A DNA stretch of 57,952 nucleotides from Lacihabitans sp. CS3-21 (GTDB lineage: Bacteria > Bacteroidota > Bacteroidia > Cytophagales > Spirosomataceae): assembly GCF_024343675.1 (NCBI RefSeq), contig NZ_RJUD01000022.1:1-57952 (forward strand), given 5' to 3'. Below the pieces are notes generated by a model. The model ran no database searches. It worked only from the letters and a program-made list of their open reading frames with translations, and had not been told where the DNA came from. Both the position numbers and the translations under genes were made by a program. Shown one piece after another: positions 16,148 through 24,890 of the stretch. How positions within the stretch are numbered: position 1 is the stretch's first letter; every line of letters starts with the position of its first letter.

Positions 16148-17659
16148 TTATATAATATTCAGCATCTTCCTAGTCGCTTCAATTGCTGACACCGTTTGGT
16201 CGGAGTCAAGCCCTCTTGTTTTTACGTCTTTTCCGTTGATGCTCCAAGTAATTATGGTTTCGCACAAAGCGTCAGTTTTTCCACCGGGTGGTATCCTTAC
16301 AGAATAATCTGTCAGCAAGGGTAACTCTTTGCCTTTTTTGATATAGATTTTCTTCAAGGCATTCATAAAAGCATCGTATTGACCGTCTCCTTGAGCATTT
16401 TCTTGGAAAATTTCATCGCCAATTTGTACTTGTAAAGTAGAAGAAGGCTGAAGGTTTTTAGAATGTGTAAGTACGTAATTAAGGATTTTTACATTCTCAT
16501 TAACTGCACTTGTGTCTAATACATCAGAAATGATGTAGGGTAGGTCCTCCTTGGTTACGTTCTCCTTTCTATCACCAAGTTCAATGATCCTTTGGGTTAC
16601 TTTTTTGAGGTCTGCATCATTAAGTTTTATACCCAATTCTTGAAGGTTCTTTTCAATATTTGCTTTACCAGAAGTCTTTCCAAGGGCATATTTAGTTTTT
16701 CTACCGAACCGCTCAGGACTCAAAGTACTCACATAAAGATTGTTCTTCTTGTCGCCATCGGCATGAATTCCAGCAGTTTGTGTAAATACATTTTCTCCTA
16801 CTATCGGCTTATTGGCTGGAATTCTTAGACCTGAAAACGATTCAACAATTTTGCTTATGGAATATAATGATTTCTCCACCACAGATGTCTTAAACTCTGG
16901 CATAAAATCGTTAATAACAGCTACCGCACTTGAAAGAGCCGCATTGCCTGTTCTCTCTCCCATGCCGTTTACCGTAAGATGTAATCCATGAACACCTGCA
17001 CGAAGGGCTTCCATTACATTGGCAGTAGAAAGGTCATAGTCATTATGGGCATGAAAATCAAAATGTGTATTTGGATATTCATTGATTATTGACTTCAAGT
17101 AAGTGTATGTTTCAGAAGGAGTTAAAACACCCAAAGTATCCGGAAAAAGTATACGTTTTACAGGTTGTTTGGTCAGAAATGCCAAAAACAGAAAAACATA
17201 ATCTGGTGAATTTCTCATACCGTTGCTCCAGTCTTCGAGATATACATTTACAGTAATATCGTTTTCTATTGCCAAGGTTATTACTTCTTCGATCTCTTTA
17301 AAATGCTGTTCAGGTGTTTTTTGGAGCTGATGCGTGAGGTGATTCATAGAGCCTTTGGTAAGGAGATTCATCACTTTAGCACCAGAATTCAACATCCAGT
17401 CTATTGAAGCACGACCATCTACAAATGTCAGGACTTCTACTTTTTCAAGAAAACCATTTTCTGCGGCCCAACTGGTTATGAGCTTTACTGCTTGAAGTTC
17501 ACCGTCTGAGACTCTGGCAGAAGCCACTTCTATCCTGTCTACTTTTACTTCTTGTAGCAAAAGTTGGGCTATGGTAAGTTTTTCAGAAACAGAAAACGAT
17601 ACTCCACTGGTTTGCTCACCATCGCGGAGTGTGGTGTCCATTATTTCGATATGTCTCAT
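16148..17659 (-). CDS. leuA: 2-isopropylmalate synthase (or citramalate synthase) LeuA family
   Basis: Condenses acetyl-CoA with a 2-oxoacid, the first step of leucine synthesis. The 503-aa protein begins MRHIEIMDTTLRDGEQTSGV (HMGL-type TIM barrel with substrate Arg and metal Asp). The metal-binding HxH is in FDFHAHNDYDLS, and NGMGERTGNAAL is the second family signature. The last about 130 residues form the LeuA allosteric domain, so leucine feedback is likely. The gene lies between leuD and leuB, which favours isopropylmalate synthase. CimA-type (R)-citramalate synthases share this architecture and cannot be excluded from sequence alone. Confidence 0.88.
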   Translation of the reverse strand: MRHIEIMDTTLRDGEQTSGVSFSVSEKLTIAQLLLQEVKVDRIEVASARVSDGELQAVKLITSWAAENGFLEKVEVLTFVDGRASIDWMLNSGAKVMNLLTKGSMNHLTHQLQKTPEQHFKEIEEVITLAIENDITVNVYLEDWSNGMRNSPDYVFLFLAFLTKQPVKRILFPDTLGVLTPSETYTYLKSIINEYPNTHFDFHAHNDYDLSTANVMEALRAGVHGLHLTVNGMGERTGNAALSSAVAVINDFMPEFKTSVVEKSLYSISKIVESFSGLRIPANKPIVGENVFTQTAGIHADGDKKNNLYVSTLSPERFGRKTKYALGKTSGKANIEKNLQELGIKLNDADLKKVTQRIIELGDRKENVTKEDLPYIISDVLDTSAVNENVKILNYVLTHSKNLQPSSTLQVQIGDEIFQENAQGDGQYDAFMNALKKIYIKKGKELPLLTDYSVRIPPGGKTDALCETIITWSINGKDVKTRGLDSDQTVSAIEATRKMLNII

Positions 17660-17747
17660 TACGTAAAAATTATGCTGTTGGCTATTATACCAACAGCATG
17701 GATTATTTTATTGTACTCTTTTGAATAAATTCAAAAATTGGGTTTTA

Positions 17748-18341
17748 TCAAATACGAGTTTTTTCAAATTCAGCGATTTCTGCCTTCATTGATTGTAGGT
17801 AATCTATATCATCGAAACCGTTGGTCATGTTATGCTTTTTGTAACCGTTGATGTCGAATGATTCTGATTCACCCGTGGCCGCAATCGTTACTTTTTGATT
17901 TGGTAAATCAACTATTACTTCTGTTTTTGGGTCGCTTTCGATGGATCTAAATATTTTGTCAAGAAATTCAGGACTAACCGTTACTGGTAAGATGCCAATG
18001 TTTAGTGAATTCCCTTTAAAAATATCAGCAAAGAAGCTTGAAATCACACAACGGAAGCCATAATCATAAATAGCCCAAGCAGCATGCTCACGACTTGAAC
18101 CCGAGCCGAAGTTGCGACCAGCTACAAGAATTTTTCCTGAATAAGTTGGGTTATTCAAAACGAAATCGGCCTTTGGAGTGTCATCTCCATTATATCTCCA
18201 ATCTCTAAAAAGGTTATCCCCAAAGCCTTCTCTTTTGGTCGCTTTCAAAAAGCGAGCAGGAATGATCTGGTCTGTATCCACGTTTTCTAATGGAAGTGGA
18301 ACACAACTAGATGTTAAGATATTAAAACTATCGTATGCCAT
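17748..18341 (-). CDS. leuD: 3-isopropylmalate dehydratase small subunit
   Basis: The small (swivel-domain) subunit of isopropylmalate isomerase, working with LeuC. It is 197 aa. The N terminus has [19 protein letters not shown] and the core has the family's [15 protein letters not shown] motif. It is 48 bp downstream of leuC and 88 bp upstream of leuA, on the same strand. Nothing unusual. Confidence 0.96.
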   Translation of the reverse strand: MAYDSFNILTSSCVPLPLENVDTDQIIPARFLKATKREGFGDNLFRDWRYNGDDTPKADFVLNNPTYSGKILVAGRNFGSGSSREHAAWAIYDYGFRCVISSFFADIFKGNSLNIGILPVTVSPEFLDKIFRSIESDPKTEVIVDLPNQKVTIAATGESESFDINGYKKHNMTNGFDDIDYLQSMKAEIAEFEKTRI

Positions 18342-18389
18342 ATTATTATTTATTTAACCGATTGACCGGCAAATTTCTTTTACTATTAA

Positions 18390-19787
18390 TTACAAAAATA
18401 CCCTTGGATCAGTCACTTTGCCAGTCACTGCTGCTGCGGCTGCTACTAATGGAGAAGCCAAAAGGGTTTTTGAGTTTGGTCCTTGACGACCTTCAAAGTT
18501 TCTATTTGAAGTAGAAACTGCAAGTTTTCCTGCTGGAACTTTATCGTCATTCATAGCCAAACATGCTGAACATCCTGGTTGACGAAGAGCAAAACCAGCT
18601 TCAGTCAGAATATCCAAAATTCCTTCTTCTTTGATTTGAGCTTCTACAATATGTGAGCCAGGGACTAACCAAGCTGTGATATTATCCGCTTTTTTACGTC
18701 CTTTTACAATCGAAGCAAATGCTCTGAAGTCTTCTATACGACCATTTGTACAGCTTCCTAAAAATACGTAGTCAACTTCTTTGCCTATCATGCTTTCTCC
18801 TTCGGCAAATCCCATATAAGCCAATGATTTTTTATAGCTGGCTTCGCCATCTTTTACGTCACTTGCTTTCGGAATATTTCTTGAAATTCCTGTTCCCAAA
18901 CCAGGATTAGTACCATAAGTAATTTGAGGCTCTATATCTGCGGCATCGTAAGTTAGCTCTAGATCAAACTCAGCACCTTCGTCTGTTTTCAGGGTTTTCC
19001 AGTAAGCTACTTGCTTTGTCCATTCGTCGCCTTTAGGGCTTTGTTCACGGCCTTCAAGGAATGCAAAAGTAGTTTCGTCTGGTGCAATCATGCCACCACG
19101 AGCACCCATTTCGATCGACATATTACAAACCGTCATACGTCCCTCCATGGTCATGTTTTCAAAAACATCTCCAGCGTATTCAGCAAAGTATCCTGTGGCT
19201 CCAGAAGCAGAAATTTGAGAAATAATATAAAGTGTTACGTCTTTAGGGGTTACTGCTTTTCCAAGTTTACCATTGACGTTAATTCTCATTCTCTTAGGCT
19301 TGGGTTGCATAATACATTGCGATGCTAACACCATTTCCACCTCAGAAGTACCAATTCCAAACGCAATGGCACCAAATGCACCGTGCGTAGAAGTATGTGA
19401 GTCACCACAAACGATAGTCATGCCCGGTTGTGTAATACCATTTTCTGGTCCTACTACGTGTACAATGCCGTTTTTTGGATTTCCTAAACCCCAATGTGAA
19501 ATTCCATATTTACCAGAATTGGTTTCTAAAGCTTTAAGTTGATTAGCCGAAAGTGGATCTTTAACAGGCAAGTGCTGATTGATAGTAGGCGTGTTGTGGT
19601 CAGCAGTTGCAAAAGTTCTTTCAGGAAACAACACTCCTATTCCGCGAGACTCCAGCCCTAAAAACGCCACGGGACTAGTAACTTCATGGATAAAATGACG
19701 GTCGATAAACAATACATCTGGGCCATCCTCTATGTGTTTTACCATGTGAGCATCCCAAACTTTGTCAAAAAGAGTTTTCTTAGACAT
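18390..19787 (-). CDS. leuC: 3-isopropylmalate dehydratase large subunit
   Basis: The aconitase-like large subunit of isopropylmalate isomerase. It binds a [4Fe-4S] cluster through Cys residues in FLGSCTNGR and [11 protein letters not shown], both intact. The start [14 protein letters not shown] matches the family; an ATG ten codons further upstream gives a non-homologous tail and is rejected. The length is 465 aa. It is the first gene of the leucine operon, with about 185 nt of leader from the predicted promoter, including a terminator hairpin. Confidence 0.96.
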   Translation of the reverse strand: MSKKTLFDKVWDAHMVKHIEDGPDVLFIDRHFIHEVTSPVAFLGLESRGIGVLFPERTFATADHNTPTINQHLPVKDPLSANQLKALETNSGKYGISHWGLGNPKNGIVHVVGPENGITQPGMTIVCGDSHTSTHGAFGAIAFGIGTSEVEMVLASQCIMQPKPKRMRINVNGKLGKAVTPKDVTLYIISQISASGATGYFAEYAGDVFENMTMEGRMTVCNMSIEMGARGGMIAPDETTFAFLEGREQSPKGDEWTKQVAYWKTLKTDEGAEFDLELTYDAADIEPQITYGTNPGLGTGISRNIPKASDVKDGEASYKKSLAYMGFAEGESMIGKEVDYVFLGSCTNGRIEDFRAFASIVKGRKKADNITAWLVPGSHIVEAQIKEEGILDILTEAGFALRQPGCSACLAMNDDKVPAGKLAVSTSNRNFEGRQGPNSKTLLASPLVAAAAAVTGKVTDPRVFL

Positions 19788-19906
19788 ATTTTTCTTTTGA
19801 TAAATTTTCGAGTACAAAATTGCAGCAAATAAAGGAAAGCGTAATTATTCAATTCGACCAAATAATAGCGTTTTTGGTTCAAATAGCAAAATGGTCTAAA
19901 TAAACA

Positions 19907-19940
19907 ATAAAAAAGCGAGAGAAGAATCTTCCCTCGCTTT
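19907..19940 (-). terminator. Strong hairpin terminator inside the leu operon leader
   Basis: On the minus strand a stem of about 13 bp (AAAGCGAGGGAAGA with TCTTCTCTCGCTTT, one wobble) is followed by TTTTTTATTG. It lies between the best promoter match (19979-20010) and the leuC start (19787). It must therefore be read through, regulated, or mark the end of a short separate transcript. Confidence 0.8.
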
Positions 19941-19978
19941 GTGTATATTGTATAACCTATGATTGAATAAAAGAAGCA

Positions 19979-20010
19979 CAAATGTAAAATAAACACATCT
20001 TCTATTCAAA
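19979..20010 (-). promoter_or_regulatory. Predicted promoter of the leucine operon
   Basis: On the minus strand TTTG (20007-20010), then 20 nt, then TACATTTG (19979-19986). This matches the Bacteroidota sigma-ABfr consensus TTTG-N19/21-TAnnTTTG. Transcription would start near 19972, only about 30 nt before the terminator hairpin. Confidence 0.6.
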
Positions 20011-20037
20011 GCAATTGCGGTAATTTTTCAATACTAA

Positions 20038-20064
20038 AATGCTTTATTTTGAAATAAGGCATTG
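20038..20064 (-). terminator. Probable terminator of bshC
   Basis: The near-perfect palindrome AATGCCTTATTtcaAAATAAAGCATTTT (minus strand), just after the bshC stop, is followed by a short T-run. The T-run is weaker than in the other terminators here. Confidence 0.5.
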
Positions 20065-20066
20065 TT

Positions 20067-21611
20067 TCAAACAAAAATAATGTTGAATTTAAAATCCAGA
20101 GGGTCAAAGGTTTGTGAAATTTTTGAAATAAACTGTGGGTCATTTAGGTAAAAATTCAGGAAGTTTTCTGAACGTTCCTGAAGACCGCCACCAGGAAATA
20201 ATTTCTCTTTTAATCCTTGCAATTGAGCCAATGAAGTCTCGAACTTTTTCTCTTCAGCTTTCTTAATTCTTTTCTCCAAATGCTCAAGGGAAGTTGCATT
20301 CTTCACTTTTTCAGATTCCATTGCAGGTTTGAGTGTGGGATCTACCTCGGCTGCTTTTTTTATAATTTGGTCAAAAGCCGCAGCTATTTGGTTAATTTCA
20401 ACAGCCAGTGAAAGTGAATTTACGGAGTTTTTCTCTACAAAATTTCTTTTCAAAGTCACATCGTCTTGAAACAGTTCTTCGGCTTCTACACCTAATTTTT
20501 CCATCCTTTTTTTTGTGCCTTCGTTTATGGCTAATCCAAGGTTTCTTGGCAAAAGAATTGGAAATTGTACCTGATGATGTTCAAAGATATCTTTCAATTG
20601 TAACCAATAACAGACTTCGGATGGCCCACCAAGATAGGCAAGATTAGGCAAAATGGTTTCTTGGTAAATTGGTCTTAAAACTACGTTAGGGCTTATTTTT
20701 TCAGGAGTTTTTTCTAAAATTTTTAGAATTTCAGCTTCAGAAAAACTCAAATCTGTGTTTATAACCGTATATTTTTCGCCTTGTTTTTCTAATCTATCAC
20801 GCAGGTTTTCGTCCAAATAGAAGAAATTAATGTTGCGGGCATGTATCTGAGTTTTGTATCCAAGGTTTTCAAGACGAGCGGAGGTTTTGGCCACAATCTT
20901 TTCAGCTGCGTTCTCAGTGATGTCTTTTTTCATGATAGGAGCAAAGATACTCTTCAAAATTCTATCGTCACCATCGATACAAATCAAGCCTTCGGCACCA
21001 AATAATTCGTGCATATACTGTCTAACGGCTCCCGCTAAGGTACTATTATCTCCATAAGCTCTCAAAAAGACTTCAGGTTTATCTCTCAAACCTTCAATAA
21101 TTTGCAATAATTCGGATGGATTCATTTTTCCTACTCCGCCTTTTTGCTCTGTTTCCCATTTGTGTTTTTGTCCGAAAAGATTAAAGTAAGAAATCTCTTC
21201 GAAATCATGGTCCTCCGTAGCCATCCAATATATAGGCACAAAATTGTAATTTGGATAAGCCTCTTTTAGTTTTTTAGCCAAATTGATGGTACTTACTATT
21301 TTGTAAATCACGTATAGCGGCCCAGTAAAAATGTTGAGTTGGTGTCCTGTAGTTACAGTAAACGTATTTTCGTCGAGCAGAATATTGATATTCGGCTGAT
21401 TTTCAATTCCTTGATATTGATTTTTCAAAGCATCGACCAACTCTTTTCTGTAGTTAAATTTACGTTTGGAAATTGCTTCTTTGAAACCTTCAAGATCAGG
21501 AAAGGAATCATAAAAATCACTCAACTGAGGATTTCTGTCTATGTAATCTATGAAAAGTTTAGGAAAATGAGAGGCTTGCGAAAAGGGTATCTGCTTATGA
21601 GTAATTTCCAA
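20067..21611 (-). CDS. bshC: Putative cysteine ligase of bacillithiol synthesis (BshC)
   Basis: Proposed to add cysteine to glucosaminyl-malate in the last step of bacillithiol synthesis. It is 514 aa, the usual length for the family. Recognisable stretches are NTFTVTTGHQLNIFTGPLYVIYK, VPIYWMATEDHDFEEI and LGGPSEVCYWLQLKDIF. A C-terminal coiled-coil region (about 430-470, KKAEEKKFETSLAQLQGLKEK) is typical. bshA and bshB are not in this window, although an LmbE-type domain occurs in the NagB fusion at 33966. It is divergent from mnmD. Confidence 0.95.
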   Translation of the reverse strand: MEITHKQIPFSQASHFPKLFIDYIDRNPQLSDFYDSFPDLEGFKEAISKRKFNYRKELVDALKNQYQGIENQPNINILLDENTFTVTTGHQLNIFTGPLYVIYKIVSTINLAKKLKEAYPNYNFVPIYWMATEDHDFEEISYFNLFGQKHKWETEQKGGVGKMNPSELLQIIEGLRDKPEVFLRAYGDNSTLAGAVRQYMHELFGAEGLICIDGDDRILKSIFAPIMKKDITENAAEKIVAKTSARLENLGYKTQIHARNINFFYLDENLRDRLEKQGEKYTVINTDLSFSEAEILKILEKTPEKISPNVVLRPIYQETILPNLAYLGGPSEVCYWLQLKDIFEHHQVQFPILLPRNLGLAINEGTKKRMEKLGVEAEELFQDDVTLKRNFVEKNSVNSLSLAVEINQIAAAFDQIIKKAAEVDPTLKPAMESEKVKNATSLEHLEKRIKKAEEKKFETSLAQLQGLKEKLFPGGGLQERSENFLNFYLNDPQFISKISQTFDPLDFKFNIIFV

Positions 21612-21691
21612 AATAGTTTGATTTTAAAAATGAAAACAAAGAAAACCACGATTGGGTTTCAAAACTTATATTTGTTCCAAATTTAACAGAA

Positions 21692-22324
21692 ATGATTGTC
21701 AGAACTACAGAAGATGGCTCCAAAACTGTTTATTCGGAGCAATTTAAACAATATTACCATTCGGTTTTTGGTGCGAAAACAGAATCGGAGTGGGTTTATA
21801 TAAACCTTGGATATTTGGATGCAATCAAGAAATTCAATGCAATTAGAATTTTAGAAGTCGGATTCGGTACTGGCCTGAATGCTTTTTTGAGTCAGAAAAT
21901 GGCCGATGAGCATCAAATTTCAACTTCTTATGTGGGATTAGAGCCTTATCCAATTCGGTCAGGTTTATTTCAAGGACTGAATGAGGATTTGCAAATCTAT
22001 CATACTTGTGAGTGGGAGAGGCCCAAGCAGCTTTCAAAATATTTTAGTTTTGAGAAAAAAGAAATTGAAGTAGAAAATTATGAAGCTAATCAAACTTTCC
22101 ATTTGATTTATTTTGATGCTTTTGCTCCCGATGCCCAGCCAGAGCTTTGGACTGCTGAAATTTTCAAAAAACTAAGAAAATTGCTTGTTCAAGATGGGAT
22201 TTTGACCACTTATTGTTCAAAGGTAATGGTACAGAAAAACCTTAAGCAAGCTGGCTATAAAATAGAAAAACACCAAGGCCCACCACATAAAAGGGAGATT
22301 TTGAGGGCAATAAACTTGTGTTGA
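21692..22324 (+). CDS. mnmD: tRNA 5-aminomethyl-2-thiouridine methyltransferase (MnmD-type)
   Basis: SAM-dependent methyltransferase predicted to finish the mnm5s2U34 wobble modification. The 210-aa protein corresponds to the methyltransferase half of E. coli MnmC (DUF752). It shows motif I LEVGFGTGLNAFLS and the family's YFDAFAPDAQPELWT, and ends in the KREILRA-type sequence. There is no FAD domain, so it is a stand-alone MnmD as in many Bacteroidota. A TATATTTG -7 box at 21667-21674 lies just upstream, although no good -33 element is seen. Confidence 0.92.
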   Translation: MIVRTTEDGSKTVYSEQFKQYYHSVFGAKTESEWVYINLGYLDAIKKFNAIRILEVGFGTGLNAFLSQKMADEHQISTSYVGLEPYPIRSGLFQGLNEDLQIYHTCEWERPKQLSKYFSFEKKEIEVENYEANQTFHLIYFDAFAPDAQPELWTAEIFKKLRKLLVQDGILTTYCSKVMVQKNLKQAGYKIEKHQGPPHKREILRAINLC

Positions 22325-22393
22325 TGGTTCTTTAAAAAGTTAAATTAATGCCAAAAATTTTCATAGTTTTGTGGAAAATACATTCCAAAACCT

Positions 22394-23740
22394 ATGAACA
22401 AAAACACGATCATTTATTTCATTGCTGCAGTTGCAGCTACTGGGGGCCTACTCTTCGGATTCGATACTGGAGTTATCAATGTTGCACTTCCTTCGCTTCG
22501 AGAGCAACTACAACTTACGCCTTCACAAGAAAGCATGGTGGTAGGAGCCGTTCTTTTTGGGGCCATGTTTGGACCCTTTATTTCTGGATTTTTAACCGAC
22601 AAATTGGGTCGAAAAAAGATCAACATTATTGCTTCCTTGGTTTTTGTTGTGGGTTCTATATTGGCTGCCATTGCTCCAGATACCAACTCGCTTATTGCAG
22701 GTAGGTTGCTTTTGGGCTTGGCCATTGGTATAGTGGCTGCCACGGTTCCATTATATTTGGCGGAGCTGTCGCCGAAAGATAAACGGGGTAGAATGGTGAC
22801 CTTCTTTCAGTTAGCTATTACTTTGGGTATTTTACTCTCTTATGTAGTGGGCTATATCTTTGGCGAGGCAGAAAATGCTTGGCGAATGATGTTTTGGGCT
22901 GGATTTGTCCCTGCCATTATATTGTTTGTGGGAATGTTATTGGTACCCGAAAGCCCAAGATGGTTACTCACAAAAGGAAGAAATGAAGAAGCCCTGAAAG
23001 TCCTAAATCAGCTTAGAACGCCTGATGAAGCCGTAGCAGAATACAATGAAACCTTGAAATTGCTAGAAGAAGAAAAGCAAAATAAGTCGAGCTGGATGGA
23101 GTTATTCATGCCAAAATTGAGAATTCCGCTTTTCATCGGAATTGGGATATTTGCCATTCAACAGTTTTCGGGTATCAATGCCATCATTTATTATTCAACA
23201 GATATTTTTAAGTCACTTTTTAGTGATTCACAGGCTACATTGGCCACTGTTGGTGTAGGAATTGTAAACTCGCTGGCCACCATTTTAGGAATGCAGTTTC
23301 TCGACAAATGGGGCCGTAAACCCTTGCTTTTTACAGGTTTGATAGGTACAGCCGTTTGTTTGGGTACTGTTGGCTTGGCATTTTTGTTTGAGAGCAGCTT
23401 GCCGGCAGGTTTACGCCAAATGATGTTGGTAGGCGGAATTTATACCTATATTATTTTCTTCGCCATTAGTTTAGGGCCATTGGGATGGTTATTGATATCC
23501 GAGGTTTATCCATTAAAAATCAGAGGATTTGCTTCAAGCATGGGGAGTTTTAATCACTGGTTTTTCGATTTGATGGTGGCCATTTCGTTTCCATTAATGC
23601 GTGCTACTTCCTTAGGAAAGAACGGCGGCATATTCTTCATTTACATGATTGTCGTACTTTTAGGTCTATTTTTCGCCAAATTCGTAGTGTTCGAAACCAA
23701 AGGACTAAGTTTGGAAGATATTGAGAAAAAATATAATTGA
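22394..23740 (+). CDS. Sugar porter, major facilitator superfamily
   Basis: A 12-TM proton-coupled sugar transporter of the XylE/GalP type, 448 aa, inner membrane. Sugar-porter signatures are present: GFDTGVINVALP in TM1, the loop 2-3 motif DKLGRKK, PESPRWLL after TM6, QQFSGINAIIYYS in TM7, DKWGRKP between TM8 and TM9, and a C-terminal FETKGLSLEDIE. The exact sugar (glucose, xylose or galactose) cannot be assigned. A TAGTTTTG -7 box lies at 22364-22371. Confidence 0.94.
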   Translation: MNKNTIIYFIAAVAATGGLLFGFDTGVINVALPSLREQLQLTPSQESMVVGAVLFGAMFGPFISGFLTDKLGRKKINIIASLVFVVGSILAAIAPDTNSLIAGRLLLGLAIGIVAATVPLYLAELSPKDKRGRMVTFFQLAITLGILLSYVVGYIFGEAENAWRMMFWAGFVPAIILFVGMLLVPESPRWLLTKGRNEEALKVLNQLRTPDEAVAEYNETLKLLEEEKQNKSSWMELFMPKLRIPLFIGIGIFAIQQFSGINAIIYYSTDIFKSLFSDSQATLATVGVGIVNSLATILGMQFLDKWGRKPLLFTGLIGTAVCLGTVGLAFLFESSLPAGLRQMMLVGGIYTYIIFFAISLGPLGWLLISEVYPLKIRGFASSMGSFNHWFFDLMVAISFPLMRATSLGKNGGIFFIYMIVVLLGLFFAKFVVFETKGLSLEDIEKKYN

Positions 23741-23833
23741 TATTTTGAGGTTTTTTTGAAGTAAAAGTACAGGTCCAGTGGGCTTGCATTTTTTAGATTC
23801 TAAGGCGAGATGTTGATTTCCAAACCAAAAAGA

Positions 23834-23903
23834 CTTGCTGATATCGGCAAGTTTTCTTACTTTTACCTAGCTTTTTTCAAAAAATCTTGCCGATAAGGGC
23901 AAA
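23834..23903. promoter_or_regulatory. Paired operator-like palindromes upstream of the Fic gene
   Basis: CTTGCTGATATCGGCAAG (23834-23851) and CTTGCCGATAAGGGCAAA (23886-23903) share the half-site CTTGCyGAT and are both near-palindromic. Their centres are 52 bp apart, close to five helical turns, and the second ends just 5 bp before the Fic start codon. A likely promoter lies between them. They are natural binding sites for the helix-turn-helix at the N terminus of the Fic protein, implying autoregulation (inference). Confidence 0.65.
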
Positions 23904-23908
23904 TATGC

Positions 23909-24808
23909 ATGAGTTATATATCAGTAGGTGAGTTTGCAAAGAAATGGAATATTCCAGAAAGGACAGTTAGGTATAATTGTGCTTCTGGGAAGATAAGTGG
24001 TTGTTTCTTGACAGGCAAAACTTGGAATATTCCTGAAGATGCGGTGTTACCACTAAAATCTAAAACTGAAATTTCTCATTTTAATAAGCTCCTTAAAACC
24101 TTAAAAGAGCAAAAAGCCATGAAACTGAAAGGTGGTATTTATCACCGCACTCAGATTGACCTTACTTATTCTTCAAACCGAATTGAAGGAGGTAAGCTTA
24201 CACAAGACCAAACAAGGTATATTTTTGAAACTAACACCATTGGGGTTTCTACTGCATCAATAAATGTAGACGACATCATAGAGACGACTAACCACTTCCG
24301 ATGTATAGATTCTATCATAGACAATGCAGACTTAAAATTGACAGAAAGCTATATTAAGGAGCTACATTTTATGCTGAAATCTGGAACTTCGGACAGTCGA
24401 AAAGATTGGTTTAAAGTAGGCGATTACAAAAAACTGCCGAACGAAGTAGGTGGTAATGAAACGTGTTTACCCAAAGATGTTTCTGTCAAAATGAAAGAAC
24501 TGCTGTCTAACTACAACAGTTTGAAGCAAAAATCCATTATTGATATTATCGATTTTCATCAGAAGTTTGAGCTTATTCACCCGTTTCAAGATGGCAATGG
24601 TCGAGTAGGAAGGCTAGTCATGTTTAAAGAATGTTTAGCAAATAATGTCGTACCTTTTATCATTGACGAGGAATTAAAACTCTTTTACTACCGTGGCTTA
24701 AAGGAATGGGACAACATAAAGGAATATTTGTTGGATACCTGCTTAACAGCACAAGACAATTTTAAAATGCTATTGAATTATTTTGAGATTGAGTTTGATC
24801 ATAATTGA
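23909..24808 (+). CDS. Fic-family AMPylase with N-terminal helix-turn-helix
   Basis: Predicted adenylyltransferase that modifies hydroxyl side chains using ATP. The Fic motif HPFQDGNGRVGR is at 224-235 and is complete. The N-terminal inhibitory helix motif S-x3-E-G (SNRIEG, 89-94) is also present, so it is a self-restrained class II Fic protein. Residues 3-48 form an excisionase/MerR-like winged helix-turn-helix (SVGEFAKKWNIPERTVRYNCASGK), suggesting DNA binding. It is 299 aa. Two palindromes upstream are likely operators. No partner antitoxin gene is adjacent. ATG at 23905 is a less likely alternative start in another frame. Confidence 0.93.
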   Translation: MSYISVGEFAKKWNIPERTVRYNCASGKISGCFLTGKTWNIPEDAVLPLKSKTEISHFNKLLKTLKEQKAMKLKGGIYHRTQIDLTYSSNRIEGGKLTQDQTRYIFETNTIGVSTASINVDDIIETTNHFRCIDSIIDNADLKLTESYIKELHFMLKSGTSDSRKDWFKVGDYKKLPNEVGGNETCLPKDVSVKMKELLSNYNSLKQKSIIDIIDFHQKFELIHPFQDGNGRVGRLVMFKECLANNVVPFIIDEELKLFYYRGLKEWDNIKEYLLDTCLTAQDNFKMLLNYFEIEFDHN

Positions 24809-24890
24809 AAGAGGGAAATTTTCTCGTGCTTTCTCTTTAAAATCTCCCACTTTTTCACAAACTTACTCTCCCAAACCCATCAATAAACCA

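Noticed and set aside
19739-19996. 85-codon minus-strand frame starting with GTG as a leu leader peptide
   Set aside because: It runs through the terminator hairpin and into leuC out of frame and shows no Leu-codon cluster expected of an attenuator peptide.
20006-20062. 18-codon minus-strand frame ending KLPQLL as a leu leader peptide
   Set aside because: It lies upstream of the predicted transcription start and begins inside the bshC terminator palindrome, so it would not be in the leader RNA.
22348-22704. 118-codon frame over the start of the sugar porter gene
   Set aside because: A frame-shifted shadow of the porter, whose own frame carries all family motifs.
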